18,346 bases of DNA from DAOUAG01 sp034432935 (GCA_034432935.1 DAOUBD010000086.1:1-18346); one strand, 5' to 3'. Positions 1 to 7,835 are shown, counted from the first letter of the stretch. Notes: generated by a model not told the origin, from the sequence alone. A program made the numbers and translations.

Positions 1-52
1 TCACCCCGTCCAGTACCGCCTGGCCGCCGTAATAGACGCGTCGTCCCGCCAT
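1..52 (-). CDS. DUF1385 (YqhQ-like) membrane protein, N-terminal fragment
   Basis: Only the first 17 codons lie in the window. They read MAGRRVYYGGQAVLDGV, matching the start of the DUF1385 family, where a YGGQAV-(I/L/V)-(E/D)-GV motif opens the protein. Family members are predicted polytopic membrane proteins of unsettled function. The ATG is preceded by a GGGG stretch that may act as a weak ribosome binding site. The gene is read in the same direction as rpmE and lies 71 bases downstream of it, so it is probably the distal gene of the rplU-rpmA-rpmE transcript. The rest of the gene is beyond the left edge, so domain content cannot be checked. Confidence 0.75.
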   Translation of the reverse strand, partial: MAGRRVYYGGQAVLDGV

Positions 53-76
53 GGTTCAGCCCCGCAATACGAGAAT

Positions 77-99
77 CGGGCCGGAGGGTCCCCGGCCCG
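77..99 (-). other. GC-rich hairpin between rpmE and the DUF1385 gene
   Basis: A perfect 8-bp inverted repeat, CGGGCCGG (77-84) and CCGGCCCG (92-99), encloses a 7-base loop. There is no T-rich tract on the minus-strand side, so it does not look like a classical intrinsic terminator. It could reduce read-through into the downstream gene or mark an mRNA end. Confidence 0.4.
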
Positions 100-123
100 A
101 CGTGGCAGCTGTCCTCAGGGGCG

Positions 124-324
124 CTACTTCATGCCGTAGCGGCGTTTGAAGCGCTCCACCCGGCCGGCGGTGTCCACTATTCGCTGCTCTCCGGTAAAGA
201 AGGGGTGGCAGCGGCTGCACACCTCGACCCGCAACTGCGGCTTGGTGGCGCGGGTCTGCCAGGTGTTGCCGCAGGCACAGTGGACCGTCGCCTCGACGTA
301 CTGTGGGTGTATCTTCGCCTTCAT
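124..324 (-). CDS. rpmE: 50S ribosomal protein L31, zinc-binding form
   Basis: This 66-residue protein is a typical bacterial L31, a late-assembling large-subunit protein that bridges the central protuberance and the small subunit. It starts MKAKIHPQY, as most L31 proteins do. The four zinc ligands of the C+ form are present: Cys16, Cys18, Cys36 and Cys39, with the CSRCHPFFTG motif intact. It ends in the basic helix RVERFKRRYG. The presence of the zinc form suggests that a zinc-free paralogue, if any, lies elsewhere. The gene follows rpmA by 37 bases and is probably co-transcribed from the promoter upstream of rplU. Its ribosome binding site is weak (GAGACGAGG close to the ATG). Confidence 0.97.
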   Translation of the reverse strand: MKAKIHPQYVEATVHCACGNTWQTRATKPQLRVEVCSRCHPFFTGEQRIVDTAGRVERFKRRYGMK

Positions 325-361
325 CCTCGTCTCTTTTCTGGGTCCAAGCGGCCAACGGTCA

Positions 362-622
362 TCAGGCCTCGGCCAGGACGCTCACCTTCTTGCGCCCCTC
401 TTTGTTGTAGGGAGCAAACTTTACGCGGCCGGCCGTGAGGGCAAAGATGGTGAAATCCCGGCCCATGCCCACGTTCACGCCCGGGTGTATGCGGGTGCCC
501 CGCTGTCGCACGATGATGGTGCCCGGCAGGACGAATTCGCCATCGAAGCGCTTGACGCCCAGGCGCTGGCCCTTGGAATCCCGGCCGTTCTTGGCGCTGC
601 CACCACTCTTCTTGTGAGCCAT
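362..622 (-). CDS. rpmA: 50S ribosomal protein L27
   Basis: This 86-residue protein is L27, whose N-terminus reaches toward the peptidyl-transferase centre. It begins directly MAHKKSGGSAKNGRDSKGQRLG, with no cleavable N-terminal extension of the Firmicutes type. The family core GTIIVRQRGT and HPG.NVG.GRDFTIFAL is intact. The ATG lies 6 bases after the rplU stop codon, and GGGAGAG inside the end of rplU can serve as its ribosome binding site, so translation is probably coupled. Order rplU-rpmA is the usual bacterial one; here rpmE replaces the more common obg as the next gene. Confidence 0.98.
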   Translation of the reverse strand: MAHKKSGGSAKNGRDSKGQRLGVKRFDGEFVLPGTIIVRQRGTRIHPGVNVGMGRDFTIFALTAGRVKFAPYNKEGRKKVSVLAEA

Positions 623-628
623 CTCTCA

Positions 629-1258
629 TCACTCTCCCGTGTCTGCGGCCTCCGCCGGGGCGGCCTTCTTGGCCCTCGGGCGGCGGGCTGGTTTGGGTGC
701 CACATCCGCCTCTGGGGGCGTCTCCGCACTCGCCTCGGCAGCCTCCGTCTTGGCAGGGCGGCGGGCCCGAGACCGTTTGGCCGGCGCCTGCGCCTCGCCC
801 TCGGCAGCCGCAACCTGCGGCTCCGGGGTTTCGGCCTCCACGGGCGTCGGCGCCTCTGTCTCTGCCCTCCCCTTCGCCGGCGCGGGGGCGGCTGCCTTAC
901 CGGCGGCCCGGCGCGGCTTCGCCGGCGGCTCGTCCGCCTCCGGCGCGGAGGTCAGGATCTCGCGTATGGTCAGGCGCGTGAAGTCCTGGCGGTGGCCCAT
1001 GCGCCGGCGGTATCGAGTCTTGTTCTTGTATTTGAAGATGCGGATCTTGTCGCCCCGGAGGTGCTCGACCACCTCGGCGATGACCCGGGCGTTCTGCACC
1101 TGGGGGGCGCCCACGTGCACGCCGCCGTCCCCGGCGACGAGAAGCACGTCCCGGAGCTCGATGGTGGAGCCCGGTTCGGCCTTGAGCCTATCGACGTCCA
1201 GGGTCTGGTTTGGCTCTACCCTGTACTGTTTGCCGCCCGTGCGGACTATGGCGTAGAT
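629..1258 (-). CDS. rplU: 50S ribosomal protein L21 with long basic C-terminal tail; probable AUC start
   Basis: The first ~103 residues are a full L21, a 23S rRNA-binding protein. The reading frame opens (M/I)YAIVRTGGKQYRVEPNQTL and contains the family signature KIRIFKYKNKTRYRRRMGHRQ near residues 71-91. The codon where the initiator Met is expected is ATC (1258-1256), six bases after a perfect AGGAGG. No ATG, GTG or TTG occurs between the upstream in-frame stop and this point; an internal GTG at 1147 would remove 37 conserved residues. Residues ~104-209 form an Ala/Pro/Glu/Lys/Arg-rich, probably disordered tail with blocks such as AKRSRARRPAK and KPARRPRAKKA, resembling histone H1-like tails. 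L21 is usually about 100 residues. An ATG-to-ATC sequencing error is the alternative explanation for the start. Confidence 0.93.
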   Translation of the reverse strand: MYAIVRTGGKQYRVEPNQTLDVDRLKAEPGSTIELRDVLLVAGDGGVHVGAPQVQNARVIAEVVEHLRGDKIRIFKYKNKTRYRRRMGHRQDFTRLTIREILTSAPEADEPPAKPRRAAGKAAAPAPAKGRAETEAPTPVEAETPEPQVAAAEGEAQAPAKRSRARRPAKTEAAEASAETPPEADVAPKPARRPRAKKAAPAEAADTGE

Positions 1259-1262
1259 GGTT

Positions 1263-1270
1263 CTCCTCCT
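1263..1270 (-). promoter_or_regulatory. Ribosome binding site that fixes the rplU AUC start
   Basis: On the minus strand this reads AGGAGGAG. AGGAGG (1270-1265) is followed by the 6-base spacer AGAACC and then ATC. This is ideal Shine-Dalgarno spacing and is the main argument that translation starts at ATC rather than at the internal GTG. Confidence 0.8.
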
Positions 1271-1283
1271 CAGGCGTAGTTAA

Positions 1284-1306
1284 GGGCCCGCTGGCAGGGC
1301 AGGCCC
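1284..1306 (-). other. Hairpin in the rplU leader
   Basis: GGGCC (1284-1288) can pair with GGCCC (1302-1306); a competing 4-bp pairing (1286-1289 with 1297-1300) is also possible. The element would lie within the ~50-base leader between the predicted start site and the ribosome binding site. It could take part in autogenous control, but I do not recognise a known L21 leader fold. Confidence 0.3.
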
Positions 1307-1314
1307 AAAGATGG

Positions 1315-1343
1315 ATTCTAAGCCCCGCCCGTCCCTGTGTCCA
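1315..1343 (-). promoter_or_regulatory. Promoter of the rplU-rpmA-rpmE operon
   Basis: On the minus strand a -35 box TGGACA (1343-1338, five of six consensus bases) is followed by exactly 17 bases and a -10 box TAGAAT (1320-1315, five of six). Transcription would start near 1308. The promoter sits between the ftsH stop and rplU, so the ribosomal genes need not depend on ftsH read-through. Confidence 0.6.
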
Positions 1344-1353
1344 GCCTCTAACG

Positions 1354-3303
<1,950 letters not shown>

Positions 3304-3333
3304 CAGCCTTCTTCTTCCCCTTAAGATGAGTTT

Positions 3334-3354
3334 GGGTAGGTCCGGGACCTACCC
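3334..3354 (-). promoter_or_regulatory. Perfect dyad/hairpin in the ftsH leader
   Basis: GGGTAGGTC (3334-3342) and GACCTACCC (3346-3354) form a perfect 9-bp inverted repeat around the 3-base loop CGG. It starts only about 7 bases downstream of the predicted ftsH transcription start. It could be a 5'-end stabilising hairpin or a repressor operator. It has no following T-tract, so a terminator for the upstream tautomerase gene is less likely. It does not match the CIRCE heat-shock element. Confidence 0.6.
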
Positions 3355-3367
3355 ATCACCCGCATCG

Positions 3368-3379
3368 ATTATACCATAC
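3368..3379 (-). promoter_or_regulatory. Extended -10 promoter of ftsH
   Basis: The minus strand reads TGGTATAAT, a perfect TATAAT (3373-3368) with the TGn extension. No convincing -35 box lies 16-18 bases upstream, which is usual for extended -10 promoters. The predicted start near 3361 gives a leader of ~58 bases containing the 3334-3354 dyad. Confidence 0.5.
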
Positions 3380-3442
3380 CCCCCGGCCCCGCTTGGCCCC
3401 ATCTACAGGGACGGCTCCTTAGGCCATGCAGTTACACCCGGC

Positions 3443-3631
3443 CTATTCAGGCTCGGAGGCCAGCTTGCCTGACTGCGCCCAGTTCTCCCGGGGGATGTCC
3501 TCGAAGATGACGATGGTCGCCTCCGGGGTGGTGTGGGCTATGTTGACCATGGCCTCGGTGATGACCCGGGCCAGCTCTTTCTTCTGGGCTATCGTACGGC
3601 CGGTCCACATCTCTACCCGGACGATGGGCAT
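3443..3631 (-). CDS. 4-oxalocrotonate tautomerase family protein
   Basis: This 62-residue protein belongs to the small tautomerase superfamily, whose members use the N-terminal proline exposed after Met removal as a general base for keto-enol isomerisation. Pro2 (mature Pro1) is present in MPIVRVEMWTGRT, and Arg12 corresponds to catalytic Arg11 of the Pseudomonas enzyme. The position of Arg39 in that enzyme is Ile here (PEATIVIFEDI), and Phe50 is replaced by Trp (ENWAQSG). The lack of Arg39 resembles the Bacillus YwhB group, so the natural substrate may not be 2-hydroxymuconate. A strong ribosome binding site (GAGGAGGAG) precedes the ATG. The gene is monocistronic or runs toward ftsH, and is divergent from rnhB. 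Confidence 0.88.
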   Translation of the reverse strand: MPIVRVEMWTGRTIAQKKELARVITEAMVNIAHTTPEATIVIFEDIPRENWAQSGKLASEPE

Positions 3632-3679
3632 CTCGCTCCTCCTCTCGACGCCAAGGCTTGTCCCTGCCGCTCCTTCCCC

Positions 3680-3708
3680 AACTTAGTGCGGTCGCGGCAC
3701 GATGTCAA
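3680..3708 (-). promoter_or_regulatory. Probable promoter of the tautomerase gene
   Basis: The minus strand carries a perfect TTGACA (3708-3703), 17 bases, and TAAGTT (3685-3680, three of six). The -35 overlaps the upstream ATG at 3702 on the other strand, which argues that this ATG is not the rnhB start. Confidence 0.4.
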
Positions 3709-3735
3709 TAACAAGTGATAACGCGCCTACGCATA

Positions 3736-3764
3736 TTGACACGCACCATCGAGGGCACTACCAT
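3736..3764 (+). promoter_or_regulatory. Promoter of rnhB, giving a near-leaderless transcript
   Basis: A perfect -35 TTGACA (3736-3741), a 17-base spacer and TACCAT (3759-3764, four of six) predict a start near 3771, only about 6 bases before the ATG at 3777. The -35 boxes of this promoter and of the divergent tautomerase promoter are halves of a perfect 8-bp inverted repeat. Confidence 0.5.
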
Positions 3765-3776
3765 TGCCCCAGCGCG

Positions 3777-4427
3777 ATGGGAGAAGCCCCGACCCTCAAC
3801 GTGGAACGGGTGCACTGGCGCCAGGGGGTCCAGCTGGTGGCGGGCGTGGACGAGGTGGGCCGGGGACCGTTGGCCGGGCCCGTGGCCGCCGGGGCCGTGA
3901 TCCTGCCGAAGGGTGTCCGGGCGGCGGGGAGTTACCGCTGGCTGGCCGAGGTCCGGGATAGCAAGCAGTTGCCGCCAGCGGCCCGGGAGGACCTGGCCGG
4001 CTTGATCTGGCGGCACGCCCTGGGGGCGGCGGTGGCCTTCGTCTCACAGGACGCCATCGACCGGATAGGCATAGCTGAGGCGGCGCGCCAGGCCATGCTG
4101 GCAGCCGTAGCGCAACTGAGGGTGCGTCCCCAACACCTCCTCATCGATGCCTTCCGCCTGCCAGCCTGCTCCTTGCCCCAGACCGCCATCGTGGGCGGCG
4201 ACGCGACGTGCCTGTCCATCGCCTGTGCCTCCGTCATCGCCAAGGTGGCCCGCGACCGCCTGATGGTGTGCCACGACTCCGAGTATCCGGGATACGGCTT
4301 CGCTGCCCACAAGGGCTACGCCACGCCGGAACACCTGAGGGCCCTGCGGGAGCTGGGCCCCTGTCCTCTGCACCGGCGCTCCTTTTCGCCCATCCGGGAG
4401 ATGATCCAGAGTCCGGCTCCGGTATAA
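3777..4427 (+). CDS. rnhB: Ribonuclease HII
   Basis: This enzyme cleaves RNA in RNA-DNA hybrids and starts removal of misincorporated ribonucleotides. From the ATG at 3777 it has 216 residues. The RNase HII core is intact: GVDEVGRGPLAGPV with catalytic Asp25-Glu26, RDSKQL at 61-66, LLIDAFRLP with Asp124, and ASVIAKVARDR with Asp160, followed by the GYGFAAHKGYAT motif. An ATG at 3702 would add 25 residues without family similarity. I prefer 3777 because a consensus-like promoter lies between the two and the tautomerase -35 overlaps the upstream ATG. No clear ribosome binding site precedes 3777, consistent with near-leaderless translation. The next gene begins 46 bases downstream. Confidence 0.96.
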   Translation: MGEAPTLNVERVHWRQGVQLVAGVDEVGRGPLAGPVAAGAVILPKGVRAAGSYRWLAEVRDSKQLPPAAREDLAGLIWRHALGAAVAFVSQDAIDRIGIAEAARQAMLAAVAQLRVRPQHLLIDAFRLPACSLPQTAIVGGDATCLSIACASVIAKVARDRLMVCHDSEYPGYGFAAHKGYATPEHLRALRELGPCPLHRRSFSPIREMIQSPAPV

Positions 4428-4428
4428 T
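4423..4428 (+). promoter_or_regulatory. Possible -10 box for the phosphotriesterase-like gene
   Basis: A perfect TATAAT overlaps the rnhB stop codon and would start transcription near 4435, leaving a short leader before the ATG at 4474. No matching -35 box or TGn extension is visible, so it may be chance. Confidence 0.25.
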
Positions 4429-4473
4429 CATCCCTGATACCCGCTGCCTGCTAGAACGAGAGGAGAGCGCCCC

Positions 4474-5424
4474 ATGCCCACTGTCAACACGGTCTCCGGC
4501 CCCGTGGACACGGCCGAACTAGGCTTCACCCTTATGCACGAGCACATCATCGTCCAGTCCCCGGGCGTCTACGTCAACTTCCCCGTCTTCGACCGCGCCG
4601 CCGAGATCGAGTCGGCAGCGCAAAAGCTGCGGGACGTCCAGGCCCGTGGCGTCCGCACGTTGGTGGACCTGACGCCGGGAGACTGGCGGGATATCCCGTT
4701 GGTCAAGGAGGTTGTGGCCCGCAGTGGGATGCAGGTGATTGTGGCCACGGGCGTCTACTGGGAGGTACCCCACTATTTCCGCGCGATGAGCGGCCGGAGC
4801 GTGGAGTTCATAGCTGAACTTTTCGTGAAGGACATCACTGAGGGCATTATGGACACGGGGGTGAGGGCCGGCATCATCAAGTGCGCCACGGATGCGCCCG
4901 GCGTCACTCCCGACGTCGAGCGGATCCTGCGGGCTGCCGCTAAGGCCCACCGCGCCACGGGTGTGCCCATCTCCACCCATACTCACGCTGCGAGCCGGGT
5001 AGGGCTGAAGCAGCAGGACGTGTTCGAGAGCGAGGGCGTGGACCTGCGCCGGGTCATCATCGGCCACAGCGGTGATTCGGATGACCTGGGCTATCTGAAG
5101 ACGATGATGGACAGGGGCAGCTACATCGGGATGGACCGCTTCGGCATCGATATGTTCCTGCCTACCGATAGGCGTGTCGCTACCATCGCCAAGCTCTGCG
5201 ATATGGGCTACGCTGGGCAGATGGTGCTATCCCACGATGCCGCCTGCCATTTCGGCTGGGCAGATGCCATGCTCCTTCCTCAGGTGATGCCCAACTGGCA
5301 CTTCAACTTTATCCCGGACCGGGTGATACCAGAGCTCCTGGCCGCCGGGGTCACCGAGGAGCAGGTGCGGATGATGACGGTCGATAACCCGCGGCGGATC
5401 TTCGAGGCCCAGGGCCCGTACTAA
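4474..5424 (+). CDS. Phosphotriesterase-like lactonase (PLL) family metallohydrolase
   Basis: This 316-residue protein is a full-length member of the phosphotriesterase family, binuclear metal TIM-barrel hydrolases. All metal ligands are visible: His22 and His24 (LMHEHI), Lys136 (GIIKCAT, carboxylated in the family), His169 (STHTHA), His198 (IIGHSGD) and Asp255 (LSHDA). Tyr95 (GVYWEVPHYF) and Arg222 (MDRFGID) match residues that mark the lactonase subgroup typified by SsoPox rather than true organophosphatases. Lactone hydrolysis, possibly of acyl-homoserine lactones, is therefore the best guess, but the substrate is not proven by sequence. GAGAGGAG precedes the ATG. It lies between rnhB and yraN and probably shares their transcript. 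Confidence 0.9.
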   Translation: MPTVNTVSGPVDTAELGFTLMHEHIIVQSPGVYVNFPVFDRAAEIESAAQKLRDVQARGVRTLVDLTPGDWRDIPLVKEVVARSGMQVIVATGVYWEVPHYFRAMSGRSVEFIAELFVKDITEGIMDTGVRAGIIKCATDAPGVTPDVERILRAAAKAHRATGVPISTHTHAASRVGLKQQDVFESEGVDLRRVIIGHSGDSDDLGYLKTMMDRGSYIGMDRFGIDMFLPTDRRVATIAKLCDMGYAGQMVLSHDAACHFGWADAMLLPQVMPNWHFNFIPDRVIPELLAAGVTEEQVRMMTVDNPRRIFEAQGPY

Positions 5425-5428
5425 GGCG

Positions 5429-5800
5429 ATGCCCACGCCGAGGCGGCGCCTGGGAGACCTGGGGGAGCGCCTGGCCGAGAGGCACCTCTTGGCAGCGGGA
5501 TATCGCATCTGTGAGAAGAACTTCCGGACGCGCTGGGGGGAAGTCGACATAATAGCAGAGCGGGATGGCGTCCTGGTGTTCGTGGAGGTACGTACTCGCC
5601 GGGGTGATCAGCTAGGGACCGCGGCCGAGTCCTTGACGGCCGCGAAGAAGCGCAGGCTGGTGGCCCTAGCCGAGGCCTACGGCCAGGGGCAGGAGGGCTT
5701 GCCCGAGGGGCGGCGCATCGATGTTATCGCTGTGGACCTGACGGCGGGAGGGCGCCTGTTATCGCTGGAGCACATCGAGGGCGCGGTGGAGGCGGAGTGA
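5429..5800 (+). CDS. yraN: UPF0102 family protein (YraN)
   Basis: This 123-residue protein has the compact restriction-endonuclease-like fold of UPF0102. The motif RWGEVDIIAERDGVLVFVEVR contains Glu38, Asp40 and Glu53 with a basic residue (Arg55) where many PD-(D/E)XK proteins have Lys. The N-terminal helix GDLGERLAERHLLAAGYRI is also typical. Function in the family is not settled; a role in DNA processing is suggested by the fold and by its frequent position near rnhB. The ATG lies 4 bases after the preceding stop codon, so translation is probably coupled. The gene converges on the radical SAM gene with 21 bases between stop codons. Confidence 0.95.
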   Translation: MPTPRRRLGDLGERLAERHLLAAGYRICEKNFRTRWGEVDIIAERDGVLVFVEVRTRRGDQLGTAAESLTAAKKRRLVALAEAYGQGQEGLPEGRRIDVIAVDLTAGGRLLSLEHIEGAVEAE

Positions 5801-5821
5801 GGCAGCGACCAAGCGGGCCCG

Positions 5822-6850
5822 TCACTCATCGCCTAGGGCAGGTTGGGGTGAAGTGGGCAGGCCGGCCCGGGCGCGGCGGCGGCCATTGTCGAACATGGTG
5901 CCCTTGAGATAGCCGCGGAACACCGCTTTGAGGAAGGCGGGCTTGTCATCGTCAACCAGGGAGCAGCGGTAGGCGCAGCCAACGGAACAGCCTTCCTCGC
6001 ACCCCTTGTAGGTGCGGGAGTGCTCCCGCAGGTCGTCCACAGTATACTGCGAGAGGGGCTTGGCCAGGCGGCCCATCTGGGAGGCGCAGAGCTGCACCAG
6101 GCCGTCTTCGTCCACATACAGGTAGCGGGCCCCGGCGCGGCACTTCCACTTGGGGCGCTCGCCCCGCAAGAGCCTCTTGCCGTACTCATAGTCTAGGTAG
6201 GTGAAGGGCTGGCCGTGCCGGTAAAACTCCTCGTACAACTCCAGGTAGCGCTCGCCCCCGATGGCGACATAACCCTTAGCGTTGTGGATCAGGTTCACGG
6301 ACAGGCGGAAGCCCAGGGCCTCGATCTCCCGGCGTAGCTGCCGGAACTGGTCCAGGGAGGCCTCGCACAGGACCGTCGTGACGTGGACGTCGAAGCGGGC
6401 CAAGCGGCGCAAGCGCTCCAGGCGCGTCTTCAGGGACTGGAACGATTTCTGGATGTAGCGGGTGGGGTCCGCCGACAGGGTGTCCACGCTTACCGTTAGG
6501 TTGTTGAGGCCCGCCTGGTTGAGGGCTTCGATGGTGCCGTTGCGGAGGAGGAAGCCGTTGGTCACCAAGGAGACGTTGGACTTGCGGGCCGCGTAGGCCA
6601 CGATCTCCGCTACGTCGGGATGCATGAGGGGCTCTCCGCCCAGGAGGGTGATGTTGGCAGCGCCGAGGCGGTGAAGTACGTCGATGCGCCTCTTCACCTC
6701 GTCCAGAGGCACTGGCTGGGAGAAGTTATCGTACTCCGAACAGTAGCCGCAGCTAAGGTTGCATCGCCGCGTGATGATGAGTTGGGCGTCCAAAGGGGCG
6801 TTGGTGAAGGCGATGCGGGGGATGAGGCGCAGCAGCCGCTTTACCTGCAT
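5822..6850 (-). CDS. Radical SAM protein with cysteine-rich (SPASM-like) C-terminus
   Basis: From the ATG at 6850 (after GGGGGG) the protein has 342 residues. CNLSCGYC supplies Cys30, Cys34 and Cys37 for the SAM-binding 4Fe-4S cluster, and GGEP (71-74) is the methionine-binding motif. The sequence LVTNGFLLRNG and SVDTLSADP follow as in the family barrel. The C-terminal part has six cysteines (Cys237, 255, 284, 288, 292, 296), including CRAGARYLYVDEDGLVQLC, suggesting a SPASM or twitch domain with one or two extra clusters. The substrate is unknown; peptides, lipids and carbohydrates are all possible in this class. The open frame extends 104 codons upstream, but that part overlaps the PAP2 gene in another frame and is not conserved-looking. 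It is 46 bases downstream of the PAP2 gene. Confidence 0.9.
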   Translation of the reverse strand: MQVKRLLRLIPRIAFTNAPLDAQLIITRRCNLSCGYCSEYDNFSQPVPLDEVKRRIDVLHRLGAANITLLGGEPLMHPDVAEIVAYAARKSNVSLVTNGFLLRNGTIEALNQAGLNNLTVSVDTLSADPTRYIQKSFQSLKTRLERLRRLARFDVHVTTVLCEASLDQFRQLRREIEALGFRLSVNLIHNAKGYVAIGGERYLELYEEFYRHGQPFTYLDYEYGKRLLRGERPKWKCRAGARYLYVDEDGLVQLCASQMGRLAKPLSQYTVDDLREHSRTYKGCEEGCSVGCAYRCSLVDDDKPAFLKAVFRGYLKGTMFDNGRRRARAGLPTSPQPALGDE

Positions 6851-6896
6851 CTGGCCCCCCGAGATGGGCGTGTATGGCCGAGGGGACGTGGCGCCG

Positions 6897-7835
6897 TCAT
6901 GCCGCTCGTCCAGCTCCCAGGGGCCGGAGCCCTTGGCCGTCGGGGACGCCGCAAAGCCAGCGCAGCCAACTGACCAGCCCGTACCGCCGTTGGCCGGCCT
7001 GGCGCGCCGGAAGGGCGCGGAAGGCAACCCAGCGCCCGGCCAGGGCGATGGAGAGGCCCAGCAGCATAACGGCGAACCCGGCGACGCCGTCCACGATGTA
7101 ATGGTTTGCCGTGAGGACGATGTCGACATACATGGCCACGGGCATGAGCACGGCAAAGGCACGCATCAAGACGTTCCGTGTGGCCAGCCAAACCGAAATG
7201 CCCACCAATAGGTTCCAGCCCAGGTGCAGGCTAGGCATGGCGGCGTACTCGTTGACGAAGAAGGAGGGCGTGTCCGGGCGGCTCTTGTGATACTCCATGA
7301 GGATGGTGTCCACAAAGCCCAGGTCGGCGCCGTTCACGCCCAGCAGCCTCGGCGGTGCCGTGGGGAAGTTGAGGAAGATCACCAACCCGATAGCGCCGGA
7401 GAGAAGAAAGGCGTTGCGCATTAGCAAGTACTGGGGGCGGTGCCAGAAGTACATCCAGACGGCGAGAATGCCGATGATCGGCAGATGCCCGTAGAGGTAA
7501 AAGGCGTTCAGCGCTGTCACGAGCCAGTCGTGGGGCAGGATCCAGCTTTGCAGCTCGACCTCCCAGAAGATGCCGAGGCTCTTCTCGAACCGGACTATAT
7601 CCAAGCCACGCTGTACCGCTTCCGGGATGCGCTCCTGGGCTTGGCCTCGCACCAGGTAATACAGGGGCAGGGCGGACGCAATGAGGACTATCTCGGCGAT
7701 GTCCTTCTTGCCAGGGCGCCAGCGCAGAAGGACCTCCAGGTTGGCCCGCGCTCCCCTAGCGTACCCCATTATCCAGGCCCGGAGCCCCTCACTGGACCGG
7801 CGCCAGGTCCTTGCGATGCTGCCCTCTCTGCTCAT
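6897..7835 (-). CDS. PAP2 superfamily (Aur1-like) integral membrane protein
   Basis: This 312-residue protein belongs to the PAP2_3 branch that includes inositol phosphorylceramide synthase (Aur1) and related lipid phosphatases or phosphotransferases. About six hydrophobic segments are visible. The active-site motifs are AAMPSLHLGWN with PSLH at 201-204 and ANHYIVDG with His245 and Asp249, giving the His-His-Asp catalytic set; NFPTAPPRLL (156-165) is the Aur1-like extra motif. It probably transfers or removes a phospho-head group at the membrane surface. A basic N-terminal stretch of ~45 residues precedes the first membrane segment. The start is uncertain: the ATG lacks a strong ribosome binding site. 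It leads a two-gene unit with the radical SAM protein. Confidence 0.88.
   Translation of the reverse strand: MSREGSIARTWRRSSEGLRAWIMGYARGARANLEVLLRWRPGKKDIAEIVLIASALPLYYLVRGQAQERIPEAVQRGLDIVRFEKSLGIFWEVELQSWILPHDWLVTALNAFYLYGHLPIIGILAVWMYFWHRPQYLLMRNAFLLSGAIGLVIFLNFPTAPPRLLGVNGADLGFVDTILMEYHKSRPDTPSFFVNEYAAMPSLHLGWNLLVGISVWLATRNVLMRAFAVLMPVAMYVDIVLTANHYIVDGVAGFAVMLLGLSIALAGRWVAFRALPARQAGQRRYGLVSWLRWLCGVPDGQGLRPLGAGRAA

Noticed and set aside
146..1279. A 377-residue plus-strand open frame over rpmE, rpmA and rplU
   Set aside because: It is antisense to three ribosomal protein genes; the arginine- and leucine-rich translation is typical of a shadow frame.
3421..3444. AGGCC/GGCCT pairing as a tautomerase terminator
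   Set aside because: A 5-bp stem with a 14-base loop and no T-tract is too weak to call.
3702..3776. Upstream rnhB start at 3702
   Set aside because: The extra 25 residues lack family similarity, and the predicted promoter lies inside this stretch.
5795..5827. GAGTGA...TCACTC repeat between the convergent yraN and radical SAM genes as a bidirectional terminator
   Set aside because: The stem is only 6 bp with a 21-base loop, lacks T-tracts and mostly reflects the two facing TGA stop codons.
6851..7162. N-terminal extension of the radical SAM frame by 104 codons
   Set aside because: It overlaps the PAP2 gene in another frame, is rich in Pro, Ser and Cys without family similarity, and the ATG at 6850 has a plausible ribosome binding site.
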